64,000 nt of DNA from CALBPI01 sp039027435 (GTDB lineage Bacteria; Pseudomonadota; Gammaproteobacteria; Steroidobacterales; Woeseiaceae): positions 1 to 64,000 of the forward strand of contig JBCCKF010000003.1 of the NCBI GenBank assembly GCA_039027435.1, given 5' to 3'. The position numbers were made by a program, and so were the translations under genes. A model generated the notes under the pieces. The model was not told the DNA's origin and made no database searches. It saw nothing but the letters and a program-made list of their open reading frames with translations. How positions within the stretch are numbered: the first letter of the stretch is position 1; every line of letters starts with the position of its first letter. Positions 35,134-43,619 of the stretch are shown here, piece after piece.

Positions 35134-35658
35134 CTAGACTTCTCGCTCGGGCCAGGAGCCGGAGTCGTTTTTCTCCCAGCCATGGCCGTTGAACGGATCT
35201 ACACCTAGCTGGCGCATGACGTAGGGGAAATCGACCATCACCCAGTTGTCGACAATCTTGCCGTCGACGACTCTCCAGAAATCCATGTAGCGAATCTCAA
35301 CGCGTTTTCCGGTAGGAGCGATCCCCATGAATTCGCCCGAGTGCACCGCCGTCTGATGTCCAAACGCGGCACACCACTCGCCCTGAACGATGCGCGCTTC
35401 ATCGACACACACCTTGTCGGAGAATGCCGCCTGAAACGGTCTTTGCCAGTTGTCTTGAAACTCCTTCAGACCTTGCTTGAACCCACAGCCGGCGTTGCCC
35501 ATCCAACGGAAGGATTCCGAAAAAAATCGCCCCATGTTGTCGATGTCGTGGTCGTTAAGTCCATCGACCATGTTGTCGATGACAGAGAGCGTCTCGTCAC
35601 TCTTGCTAAGATCGTTATCGGCGGTCAGTTCCGCCTGAGTCGGACGTGATCCTTTCAT
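35134..35658 (-). CDS. single NTF2/SnoaL-like protein 3
   Basis: The 174-residue protein has one NTF2-like domain with SESFRWMGNAGCGFKQGLKEFQDNWQRPFQAAF, then GIAPTGKRVEIRYMDFWRVVDGKIVDNWVMVDFPYVMRQLGVDPF. The last segment is the ester-cyclase motif seen in its neighbours. Its stop meets the end of protein 2 on the other strand. It is the last gene of the TBDR-side run (hydrolase, protein 4, protein 3). Its role is unknown. Confidence 0.83.
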   Translation of the reverse strand: MKGSRPTQAELTADNDLSKSDETLSVIDNMVDGLNDHDIDNMGRFFSESFRWMGNAGCGFKQGLKEFQDNWQRPFQAAFSDKVCVDEARIVQGEWCAAFGHQTAVHSGEFMGIAPTGKRVEIRYMDFWRVVDGKIVDNWVMVDFPYVMRQLGVDPFNGHGWEKNDSGSWPEREV

Positions 35659-35672
35659 CGTTGTTTGTTCCG

Positions 35673-36701
35673 TCAGGGTTTAAAGTCGAGCGGTTGGCGC
35701 GCAAACGTCGTCTCGCGCATACGCCGCAACACATCCACACCGAGCTGGTGCCAGATATCGAGGATGTCGATCAGGACCCAGTTCTCGCGTAGCAAACCGT
35801 TCTCGCAACGCCAGAAATCGAGACTGGTGACCTTCAGTTTCTTGCCGCTGGGTGCGATTCCCATCCAGCCATCGCCGGTCACTGTCGCATCGATCGCCGG
35901 CCAACCGCAAAAGGCGACGTAGTCTCCATCGCCGAAATAGCAGTCATAGTCTCCGTCGTCGGTGTTCGCAGAGCGATCAGGTATGCCGCTCAGAAAAGGG
36001 ATCTGATGCCAGTTCCTGAACCCGGAGAGGCGCCGCATGCTGCCAATCCCGGCAGGGCCGTACCAATTCATTTTGGGATGCCAGAATTGCTCGAGATTCA
36101 TCGCCTCGGCGCCGCCCTCACCGAAGCGCTCTAGCCCGGCGACCATATCCTCGACCAGCTGCAGACTAGCTGCACTCTGCCCTTCGTCGGACTCGGCATT
36201 GATCACACCATCGAGAGTTGCAGGACCAGGTACATGCCATTCGACGCCCAGAGACGGGGACATCGGCCAGGCATTGGCTTGCATCATCAGCGCAGGGATG
36301 TCCCAAAGCAGACGCGCCGTCTTGATGCGCTCGCCTTCAAATGCGAAGAACTCCATGTAACGCATAGAGACAACATGTCGCGTTGGCGGAATGTCGAGGA
36401 ACGGGCGCTCGAACACACCGGTGTAGTATCCACCCGTACCGATCCAGACAGTCTCACCGTTCATCCCGCCAACCGAGATGTAATCCCGACGCTCCAGATC
36501 GGGGATCGCTTCAAGTAGCGGTTCGTAGCCGACTTCGTGCAGCGCCGTTGCGCCGACTACATCACCCAGCGGGTGCGGCAACCGGATATTGGCGTCTTTC
36601 GTGTAGAACGCGTCAAGTCCGTCGGCAAGCGTGCCCGGCTCGAGGTCGTAGAGCATTTTCCGGTAGGCAACAAAGCGCTGTTTGGCAGCACCCACACTCA
36701 T
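35673..36701 (-). CDS. double NTF2/SnoaL-like protein 4
   Basis: The 342-residue protein has two NTF2-like domains. The first covers about 20-150 (FYTKDANIRLPHPLGDVVGATALHEVGYEPLL). The second covers about 185-335 (HPKMNWYGPAGIGSMRRLSGFRNWHQIPFLSGIPDRS, then GIAPSGKKLKVTSLDFWRCENGLLRENWVLIDILDIWHQLGVDVL). Segments WYGPAGIG and HQIPFL are shared with protein 2. The start overlaps the hydrolase stop by 4 nt (ATGA), so it is in the hydrolase operon. It is probably a duplicate of the same ancestor as protein 2, now on the other arm of the island. Confidence 0.83.
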   Translation of the reverse strand: MSVGAAKQRFVAYRKMLYDLEPGTLADGLDAFYTKDANIRLPHPLGDVVGATALHEVGYEPLLEAIPDLERRDYISVGGMNGETVWIGTGGYYTGVFERPFLDIPPTRHVVSMRYMEFFAFEGERIKTARLLWDIPALMMQANAWPMSPSLGVEWHVPGPATLDGVINAESDEGQSAASLQLVEDMVAGLERFGEGGAEAMNLEQFWHPKMNWYGPAGIGSMRRLSGFRNWHQIPFLSGIPDRSANTDDGDYDCYFGDGDYVAFCGWPAIDATVTGDGWMGIAPSGKKLKVTSLDFWRCENGLLRENWVLIDILDIWHQLGVDVLRRMRETTFARQPLDFKP

Positions 36702-37555
36702 GGCGAAATTTCCTTGAATTGTTGTTGAAAGAACTCGACGTCCCGATCGGCTGCGACCTCCCGGTCGTCAGCGCCAAAAAGGTGTGCATCCGTATCCCAA
36801 GGGTAGACCGATACCGGTATTGATGCGCCACGGAGTGCTTTCGCAAAGTCATCACTGTTCGCGAACGGCGTCGCGGGGTCGTCTCGACCATGTTGCAGCT
36901 GTACAGGCACTGGGAAGTTCGGGTTGCTGATAACGTCGTCGCGAATTTGCATCGGTGACCAAAGCGCAATCGCACGAACCGCGACCTTGCTTGAACGAAA
37001 CGCACGATAAGCGACCGGCCCACCCATCGAGTGCCCCCAGAAAGCGACGCGGTTCATGTCTGCCGCATCAAGTTGATTCAGCCCTGAAACCAGCGCAGTC
37101 ACGTCGTCTGCATACGCGGCTATATCGTCGTAAATATCCGGCGCCTGGTTGGCAACGCCATCAGAAATATTGTGTCCACGATAATCCGGCATCACGACCA
37201 TGAACCCCCGTGCCGCAAAGAGATCCGGAATATCCCGGTAATAGTCTCCAGGTCGCTTTGTCTGTCCATCAGCCGAGATGCCATAGCGAGGCGGTTCGGG
37301 AACGAATCCATGCATCGCAACGAGCACTGGGAAGCCGTTATCGGGCATGGTCGAACGCGGCCTCGCAATCAACGCATACAGCGTACGCCCGTCATGTTCG
37401 TATCGAACTAGTGACGCCGTGAAATGCTCAGTTTCGTAGTGTGGTGGTGCCTCATGCAGCTCGGTACCGAAATAAAAATCGGCAAGCACTGCACGATCCG
37501 AAGGTACGCTACTGCTGGTGCACGCGGGTAGGCCCAAGACGACCAGCACCGCCAT
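36698..37555 (-). CDS. alpha/beta hydrolase lipoprotein (S9/dienelactone-type)
   Basis: The protein has 285 residues from ATG 37555. The longer frame to 37624 would translate through a strong terminator and is rejected. The lipoprotein signal is short (MAVLVVLGLPAC). The fold has HGFVPEPPRYG, DYRGHNISDG, the nucleophile in FWGHSMGGPVAYRAF, the acid in QHGRDDPATPF and the His in TDAHLFG. It is a secreted, membrane-anchored hydrolase, probably an esterase or peptidase. It follows the TBDR terminator and overlaps double NTF2 gene 4. It could release a cargo molecule after uptake. Confidence 0.87.
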   Translation of the reverse strand: MAVLVVLGLPACTSSSVPSDRAVLADFYFGTELHEAPPHYETEHFTASLVRYEHDGRTLYALIARPRSTMPDNGFPVLVAMHGFVPEPPRYGISADGQTKRPGDYYRDIPDLFAARGFMVVMPDYRGHNISDGVANQAPDIYDDIAAYADDVTALVSGLNQLDAADMNRVAFWGHSMGGPVAYRAFRSSKVAVRAIALWSPMQIRDDVISNPNFPVPVQLQHGRDDPATPFANSDDFAKALRGASIPVSVYPWDTDAHLFGADDREVAADRDVEFFQQQFKEISP

Positions 37556-37575
37556 CAGCCGCAATCGAAGTCGCG

Positions 37576-37604
37576 AAAAAAAAGGGGGCCAGACGGCCCC
37601 CTTT
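37576..37604 (-). terminator. rho-independent terminator after the TBDR gene
   Basis: On the minus strand, GGGGGCC, the loop GTCT and GGCCCCC, followed by eight T residues, form a perfect 7-bp G/C stem (extendable to 10 bp). It starts 20 nt after the TBDR stop. The next gene begins only 21 nt further on, so its transcription must come from readthrough or a promoter hidden here. Confidence 0.95.
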
Positions 37605-37623
37605 CCTGAGTGGCGATGCGCCA

Positions 37624-40059
37624 TCAGAAGTTGGCGGAGAACTTCACGCCGAAGTTGCGCGGATACAGGTACGACGTCTGCACGATGTCATCGCCGTTGT
37701 TGTTGCCGCGTGCCAGTACCGCTTCGTCTTCAAGGTTCTCGATAAACCCTTCGACCGTGTAGCGATCGTCAGCCGAGCGCCACAGCAGACGGATGTCCGT
37801 CTTCGTGTAGGAATCCTGATCGTGCGAAGGATCGATCGCCAGGAGATTGGACGTGTTGTAGCCGTCCGAGTAGTACGTCTGGATGTACGGTGTCAGCGTA
37901 CCGCTGTCGCCAAGGTCGTAGGTGTAAGACGCGCTACCACCCAACGTCAGCTCAGGCGACCAAGGTGTCTGCTCGCCAGATACGTCGATGAACGAAACCA
38001 CCTCGCCATTCAACAGCTGGTAGGGGTTTTGCTGACCGAAGCTGCCGAACTCGGAATCGAGGTAGGCCAACTGCCCGGTAATGACCAAGCCGTCCATAGG
38101 CAACCAGACTGCGTCCAGCTCAATACCGAACGCTTCGATATCACCACCGTTGGCAGAGAAAGTATCGACACGGCCGTCTGGCAGTGGTCGTTGTTGCTGC
38201 GTCAGCAGGTTCGTGTACTCGGTGAAGTGGATTGCACCATTGAACTGCAGTGTGCTGTCGAGGAGAAAGGAGCGGAAACCAAGCTCGATCACCTGTGATT
38301 CCTGCTCATCGGTCGTCGTGTTGACGCTGGATGAACCCGACAGGTAACCCGTCGAACCAGACAGGTACAACATCGTCTCGTCGTTCAGGTCGTACTCGAC
38401 ACCCGCACGCCATGTGACGTTGTCGAATTCCGGCTGACGATCGGTGCCATCCAGCGTGTTGGCGCTGGTGACGGCATCGGACGCACCGCAATTGAACGAG
38501 AACAGGTTGATCGCGTTATCCGGCAGGATTGTCGGCATCGTTTCGAAGCCTGGAATCACATTCACAACACGGTCAACTGTTCCGTCACCGTTGGTGTCGC
38601 CAGTGAAGTTCGAACCACCGCAGGTCGCTTCCTTGGTTTCATCGTTGTAGCGAAGACCACCGATCAGACGAGTCCGATCGTTGATCTCGTATTCACCTTG
38701 AGCGAATACACCGAAGTACTCGGTATCGATTTGCACCGCGTTAGCAAACAAGCCGTTAATGTTGGTCGCGTCGCTCACGATATCCGTACCGAACAAACCG
38801 GTGAAGGTGCCCTGCGGCACTGTGATTTCCGGTCTTGTGGAATCGTCACGAACGGTCTGGTTGTAGATGTAGAAGCTCGAGAAGTCGGTGACATCCGAGT
38901 AGTACAAGCCGGCGGTCCAGCTAAGACGACCATCGCCGTTCGAGGAAATCTGGATTTCCTGGGTGAACGCCTCCGACTCTTCAAGGTAACCACCATTTGA
39001 GTGCGGGGTCGGGCTAAAGTCGAAATCGAAGTTGATGTCGTTGGTGTAGTCGTTGATTGCTGTGATCGATTTCACGCTGAACGCGTCAAAGTCGTAGTTG
39101 ACCTCGAGCGAAATCCACTCGTCCTCGAGATCTACCGGACGAACGTAGTCCTGACTGATTCGGTAGGGGTCGCCACCGGGGCCATTCGCTGCGGTACCCC
39201 GGGCACCAGATCCGCGAACCGGGTTTGCACAGTCGCGCTCGGTACCGAACGGATCGGTCAAACCGTCGGGTGTGACATTCCGGCAGAGGAATGTGTAGCC
39301 GAACAAACCGGCCTCGTTGCCGTCCTCAGTGACCTGTTGGTAGCGGAAGATGACTTCTGCGCTGTCATTCGGCAGCCAGGTCGCTGACAGACGCCAGCCT
39401 TTGTCGTCCTGCGCACCCAAATCCGGGCCCGCATCATTGATGATGTAGCCGTCGCTCTTATCCGAGAATCCCGCAACGCGAACCGCGAATGTGTCACTCA
39501 ACGGCAGGTTGATATGACCTTCGGCTCGCGTGCGATCAAACGCCTGGCGGCTAACTTCGACGAAACCGGTGGTTTCCGTCGTATCCGCAGAGGCCGTGTA
39601 GATGTTCAAGGCACCCGCAAACGTGTTGCGGCCATAGAGCGTGCCTTGTGGACCACGCAGGAATTCGACGCTCTGTACGTCGAAGAAAGCACGAGTCTGC
39701 TGTGAGGCACGGGTCATGTAGATGCCGTCGACAAACGCACCGACGATCGAACTATTATCGCCGAACGTGTTTGATGAGTTAGCGCCACGGACGTTGAACT
39801 TGGCGTCGTTACCGACAAACGCATAGTTCAGACCGGGCACCAGCAATTCCAGACGCGATACGTCGTCGATGCCGCCCAGTTCGAGCTGTTCCTCTGAGAA
39901 CGCGCTAACCGAGAGACTGACGTCCTGCAGGCTTTCTTCGCGACGCTCCGCCGTTACTACGATTTCTTCAAGTTGCGCGTGCGCCAATGGTGCGAGCGTC
40001 GTGAGCGCTGCCGCCCCAATCGCCGTGCGAACCGCGAACGCGAGTCGATTCCTGGTCAT
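37624..40059 (-). CDS. TonB-dependent receptor of the NTF2 island
   Basis: The 811-residue protein is read from ATG 40059, with AGGGGG about five bases upstream; the frame to 40248 includes the promoter. A signal peptide ends APLAHAQ, and the TonB-box region is LEEIVVTAERREESLQ. A plug domain (VEFLRGPQGTLYGRNTFAGALNIYTA) is followed by the beta-barrel and a C-terminal NFGVKFSANF ending in aromatic Phe. It resembles receptors for siderophores and for diverse organic molecules in marine and sphingomonad-type genomes. A copy of the island motif 79-96 bp upstream and the island neighbours suggest the substrate is the island's compound rather than iron. No Fur box was found near it. Confidence 0.93.
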   Translation of the reverse strand: MTRNRLAFAVRTAIGAAALTTLAPLAHAQLEEIVVTAERREESLQDVSLSVSAFSEEQLELGGIDDVSRLELLVPGLNYAFVGNDAKFNVRGANSSNTFGDNSSIVGAFVDGIYMTRASQQTRAFFDVQSVEFLRGPQGTLYGRNTFAGALNIYTASADTTETTGFVEVSRQAFDRTRAEGHINLPLSDTFAVRVAGFSDKSDGYIINDAGPDLGAQDDKGWRLSATWLPNDSAEVIFRYQQVTEDGNEAGLFGYTFLCRNVTPDGLTDPFGTERDCANPVRGSGARGTAANGPGGDPYRISQDYVRPVDLEDEWISLEVNYDFDAFSVKSITAINDYTNDINFDFDFSPTPHSNGGYLEESEAFTQEIQISSNGDGRLSWTAGLYYSDVTDFSSFYIYNQTVRDDSTRPEITVPQGTFTGLFGTDIVSDATNINGLFANAVQIDTEYFGVFAQGEYEINDRTRLIGGLRYNDETKEATCGGSNFTGDTNGDGTVDRVVNVIPGFETMPTILPDNAINLFSFNCGASDAVTSANTLDGTDRQPEFDNVTWRAGVEYDLNDETMLYLSGSTGYLSGSSSVNTTTDEQESQVIELGFRSFLLDSTLQFNGAIHFTEYTNLLTQQQRPLPDGRVDTFSANGGDIEAFGIELDAVWLPMDGLVITGQLAYLDSEFGSFGQQNPYQLLNGEVVSFIDVSGEQTPWSPELTLGGSASYTYDLGDSGTLTPYIQTYYSDGYNTSNLLAIDPSHDQDSYTKTDIRLLWRSADDRYTVEGFIENLEDEAVLARGNNNGDDIVQTSYLYPRNFGVKFSANF

Positions 40060-40137
40060 GTTTTCCCCCTGACTACGAGAACATCTTTTTCGCGGCCCAA
40101 GCGCGGACCGACCCCTCGCTAGCGAGTTTGCATCGGC

Positions 40138-40155
40138 TTGTACTTCGAATGCAAG
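40138..40155. promoter_or_regulatory. island motif, copy 4, in the TBDR / ferredoxin-reductase spacer
   Basis: TTGTACTTCGAATGCAAG is identical to 31604-31621. It sits 79-96 bp before the TBDR start. The whole spacer, 40060-40373 (314 nt), has no gene. It holds this site, a 12-bp palindrome CTCGCTAGCGAG near 40115-40126, and the ribosome site of the ferredoxin reductase. No sigma70 pair stands out clearly. Confidence 0.7.
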
Positions 40156-40373
40156 CAGATTTCCCGATGTGTTGCGGGGATACAACGCAGTATTTCTGTG
40201 GTGTTGGCAAGCCGTTGCGCCCTGAACACACCGGGAATACCGACCCAATGGAATGATGATTTGACTGCGAATTCATTCACAATCGTTACCGCCATCAGGC
40301 CGTAGAGCCTGTGCGCTCAGCCTGTTACGATGCGCATCCGCAGGGGCACATCTCGGGGACAGGAGGCCAACTA

Positions 40374-41168
40374 ATGCCCGCATTTCGCAGCGAGAAAGTA
40401 CTCGCCACCCAACACTGGAACGACAAGCTGTTCAGCTTTCGCACGACTCGCGATACTGGCTTCCGCTTCAAGAACGGTCAATTCATCATGATCGGCCTGC
40501 CGGCGGAGAAGAAACCGATAATGCGTGCCTACAGCATCGCAAGCCCCAACCATGAAGAGCACCTTGAATTCTTCAGCATCAAGGTTGAGGACGGCGCTCT
40601 GACATCGAAGCTTCAGCACATAGACATCGGTGACGAGATCATCATGAGCTCGAAGCCGGTGGGTACACTCGTACTCGACGACCTCAAACCCGGCAAGCGG
40701 TTATTCCTGTTTGCCACTGGCACCGGTCTCGCGCCGTTCATTAGCGTGATTCAGGATCCTGAGACCTACGAGCGGTTTGACAAAGTGATCGTGGTCCATG
40801 GAGTCCGTCGCGTGAATGACCTGGCCTATAGAGAGTTCATTGAGAAAACGCTACCCGAGCACGAGTATCTCGGTGAATATGCGGCTAACCAGCTGATGTA
40901 TTACCCAACCGTGACCCGTGAGCCGTTCCCGACTTCCGGCCGGATCCCCGAGCTCATGCTGTCGGGCAAACTCTGCCGCGATATGGACATTGGTGATCTA
41001 GACCCGGCGACCGACCGAGCCATGATTTGCGGCAGTATGGCGATGCTGCGAGACACCGAAGCCGCGTTGGAGAAACTCGGCTTCAATGGGTCGCCTTCGC
41101 AAGGCGTGCCGGGCGACTTCGTGATCGAGCGCGCCTTCGTAGACGCACCGTCACCAACCGGCAGCTAG
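40374..41168 (+). CDS. fpr: ferredoxin-NADP(+) reductase
   Basis: The 264-residue protein starts at ATG 40374 with AGGAGG seven bases upstream. The FAD-binding half has GQFIMIG, RAYSIASP (RxYS) and the LTSKLQHIDIGDEI block. The NADP half has FATGTGLAPFISVIQDP and AMICGSMAMLRDTEAAL, and it ends FVIERAFVD. This matches subclass I Fpr proteins, which pass electrons between NADPH and ferredoxin or flavodoxin, often under oxidative stress or to feed oxygenases. It is divergent from the TBDR and converges on the PepSY gene. Whether it serves the island is open. Confidence 0.93.
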   Translation: MPAFRSEKVLATQHWNDKLFSFRTTRDTGFRFKNGQFIMIGLPAEKKPIMRAYSIASPNHEEHLEFFSIKVEDGALTSKLQHIDIGDEIIMSSKPVGTLVLDDLKPGKRLFLFATGTGLAPFISVIQDPETYERFDKVIVVHGVRRVNDLAYREFIEKTLPEHEYLGEYAANQLMYYPTVTREPFPTSGRIPELMLSGKLCRDMDIGDLDPATDRAMICGSMAMLRDTEAALEKLGFNGSPSQGVPGDFVIERAFVDAPSPTGS

Positions 41169-41172
41169 GAAA

Positions 41173-42813
41173 CTAGCTGCCTGCAATTGCGGGCGTAGCG
41201 GCAACCGCGTCGACTTCATCTGTGTCGGCGTCGTTTGCCGCCGGCGCAACCTTGCGGTTCTTGCGCTTACGTTCCTGCTCAATTCTCTGTTTCGGCAAAC
41301 GCGCCGCAACAATCAGACAGGCGGCGCCCAACAGAATGAGCACCATGTCGACCGCAGGTGCTGCGGTATGTCCTGCCGCAAGCACGCTCCATGGCATTTG
41401 CTGGTTAACGAGCGCGGCGATGACCGGCACCCCCAGCAACAACACGCCCGTGAAGCCAAGAATGATTCGCGTCGACTGATACGCATTCTTGATCAGCATT
41501 GCTGCAACCAATACCAGCGCCCATACCGCAAAATACGTCTGCCCGATTGTGACGATACGCGAGGCCTCATCGCCCGCGAAAATGACATCGGCATAAAAGA
41601 TCGCTGGCGACGCCGCTACGACGCCCAAACAAGCACCTACTGTGAACCGGGAAAGCCTCTGATAAAACGCCGGCGACTTATTGCCCTCAGCACTATTCGC
41701 ACGCCGCTCTATCCACACCATATTGCCCAGAGCAACCATGATGCTGAGTGCGATACCCAACGCGAGGTAAAGGAACTTCAACAAAATTCCACCGTAAGTG
41801 CCGTAATGCAGAGGCGCAATCGCTGCGAGCACCCGACCCGAAGCGGTATCCGGTGTCAGACCTGTAGTCTTAACCGTCTCCCCAGTCACACCACTGATCG
41901 TTTCCGTCTCGTAGTACATTAGCTCCGTGTCAGGCTTGTATTGCACCGTGTACTGAGCGGTCTCATCGCCCCAGTTCGCAATACTGACAAACACCGGTAA
42001 CTCACCGCTGTCCGAGTGTGGCCGCTTCGCCACATCATCGAGGCTCAGCATCGGAGCTGCTACACCGGTCGCCTCGTTCGGTTCGCCGATCACGACCTCG
42101 GCCACCGCTTCCGTATCGCCTTTGAATACCAACAAGCCGGTAATAGGAAGCAGCAAAGCGACGATGCCAAGCCAGGCGCCAGTAAAGGCTATGACCGTTG
42201 AGAACGGCAAACTCCAAATGCCGAGGAAATTGTGTGCGTCCTTCCATTTCACACGAATCGATTTTTCGCGACGGAAGGTAAAGGCTTCTTTCAGGATCTT
42301 ACGGTGTGTCAACACGCCCGTGACGATCGACAGCAGCATGATCACGCCAGCAATGCCGACGAGCCCCCGACCGATCTGGCGACCGCCAAGAAAGTCCGGC
42401 CACATCAGGTCACGGTGGAAATCGAGCAACCACGTTGACAGACCGTCACCGCGATCAGGTAGCTCTGCGCCCGTCGCCGGGTCCCAGCGCTTGCGGATGA
42501 AGTCAATGGGCTCGCCTTCCACGCGGTGGTTCACCATGCCCGTGTAGTACGGCTCGAATTCGCTGGGATAATTGACGCCGACGAAGGTGATTTCACCTTC
42601 GGGTAAGTCGTTCAGCATTTCTGTCATCAATGGCTGAACTGGAACCGGGTTCTCGACATTAGGCAACTGGCGAGCCGGGTCTTCCCATGTCTGTATCTCA
42701 TGGTCAAAGAGCGCAAGCGAACCCGTGAAACACACAACGAACAGAAAAATACCGAGACTGATTCCAGTCCAGGAGTGAGCGTTATAAACACGGACTCGAC
42801 GATCACGATTCAT
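41173..42813 (-). CDS. PepSY-associated membrane protein (iron uptake type)
   Basis: The protein has 546 residues from ATG 42813, with GGAGG eight bases upstream; the ORF also opens at 42861. The opening NAHSWTGISLGIFLFVVCFTGSLALFDHEIQTW carries the first helix and the HSW motif of PepSY_TM proteins. Further helices lie near 175, 210 and 355, then a cluster at 395-520. It ends in a long charged tail. PepSY_TM proteins occur with TBDRs and are thought to help reduce or release iron from siderophores in the periplasm. It is the last gene of a three-gene operon behind a Fur box. Confidence 0.88.
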   Translation of the reverse strand: MNRDRRVRVYNAHSWTGISLGIFLFVVCFTGSLALFDHEIQTWEDPARQLPNVENPVPVQPLMTEMLNDLPEGEITFVGVNYPSEFEPYYTGMVNHRVEGEPIDFIRKRWDPATGAELPDRGDGLSTWLLDFHRDLMWPDFLGGRQIGRGLVGIAGVIMLLSIVTGVLTHRKILKEAFTFRREKSIRVKWKDAHNFLGIWSLPFSTVIAFTGAWLGIVALLLPITGLLVFKGDTEAVAEVVIGEPNEATGVAAPMLSLDDVAKRPHSDSGELPVFVSIANWGDETAQYTVQYKPDTELMYYETETISGVTGETVKTTGLTPDTASGRVLAAIAPLHYGTYGGILLKFLYLALGIALSIMVALGNMVWIERRANSAEGNKSPAFYQRLSRFTVGACLGVVAASPAIFYADVIFAGDEASRIVTIGQTYFAVWALVLVAAMLIKNAYQSTRIILGFTGVLLLGVPVIAALVNQQMPWSVLAAGHTAAPAVDMVLILLGAACLIVAARLPKQRIEQERKRKNRKVAPAANDADTDEVDAVAATPAIAGS

Positions 42814-42817
42814 GAGA

Positions 42818-43135
42818 CTAGCCTCCAACCGGGGTAGGCAACTGAAAGACCAGCACAGCACCTACGAGAGTTAGCGAAACCATAGATAACAAGGGGCGGT
42901 AGGGACGACGATCCCAGTGACACCAAAAAATAAACAGCATCCAAACCAGCGGCGTTGCCAAAGACATCCAGAGCAGCGTCTCTCTGAGGTCGGTCGGGGA
43001 TGCAAGAATGAACGCGGAAGTCCCGAGCACGGTGGCAGTCAGCGACCATACGATGCTCGCAGTTAATCTCGGCTTCTTCCAACTTGCGAATACGAGGCCA
43101 ACGACGACCAGGCCGAGAATGATCCACTTCACCAT
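42818..43135 (-). CDS. small membrane protein of the PepSY operon
   Basis: The 105-residue protein has four hydrophobic segments and short loops (KKPRL, CHWDRRPYRP). It starts at ATG 43135, overlapping the preceding gene by 7 nt, and ends 4 nt before the PepSY start. The size and position match the small DUF3649/DUF3325-type proteins often encoded between TBDR and PepSY genes. I cannot place it in a family with certainty. Confidence 0.7.
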   Translation of the reverse strand: MVKWIILGLVVVGLVFASWKKPRLTASIVWSLTATVLGTSAFILASPTDLRETLLWMSLATPLVWMLFIFWCHWDRRPYRPLLSMVSLTLVGAVLVFQLPTPVGG

Positions 43136-43464
43136 GATGAGACCACCGCAACGAGTGCTCCAACGGTGCCGAACGCCAGCAATGCAATACCGCTGCCCAG
43201 CAGTCGTTGGGGAAAAAAGGTGGCGATCAGAATGCTGGCAATACCACCGAACGCGATCAAGCCAATGACGATGGCGACCGCTTTTTCGAAACTGAACAGC
43301 AACGAAAGCAGAGCAAGCGCAGTGATGAACAGCGCGGTTGCAGCAGGACGCAAGAACGCTCGCGCTCTGGTATCCGTCGAGAACAACTCAGACTTGGATC
43401 GCTTGGGATCAGCTTCAAACAGCGCAACGCACGCTGCATAGACCAAGCTTGCACTGGCCAACAT
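43129..43464 (-). CDS. small membrane protein, first gene of the PepSY operon (DUF3325-like)
   Basis: The 111-residue protein starts at ATG 43464. After LVYAACVALFEADPKRSK come three strongly hydrophobic segments (near 38-58, 60-83, 87-110). The pattern 'ac-alf-adpkR ... r-flRp-a' recalls DUF3325-type proteins; identification is tentative. It lies 35 nt after a good Fur box and overlaps the next gene, so it leads an iron-regulated operon. Confidence 0.65.
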   Translation of the reverse strand: MLASASLVYAACVALFEADPKRSKSELFSTDTRARAFLRPAATALFITALALLSLLFSFEKAVAIVIGLIAFGGIASILIATFFPQRLLGSGIALLAFGTVGALVAVVSSW

Positions 43465-43498
43465 AGGAAGAAATCTCGTAGATCGCGGATCGTTTAGT

Positions 43499-43517
43499 GT
43501 AAATGTTAATCATTATC
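43499..43517 (-). promoter_or_regulatory. Fur box before the PepSY operon
   Basis: The plus-strand 19-mer GTAAATGTTAATCATTATC matches the Fur consensus GATAATGATAATCATTATC at 16 of 19 positions. It lies 35 nt upstream of the first operon gene (43464, minus strand). It indicates iron control of the operon. Confidence 0.88.
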
Positions 43518-43619
43518 AACTGCAATCCCGGGGATGTTTGAATTTAACGGATCCTGAAATATGCATCGAGGTGCGCGGGTCTTTGCTGAACTGATGTCTA
43601 ACTACCCGGAGAAATTCGA

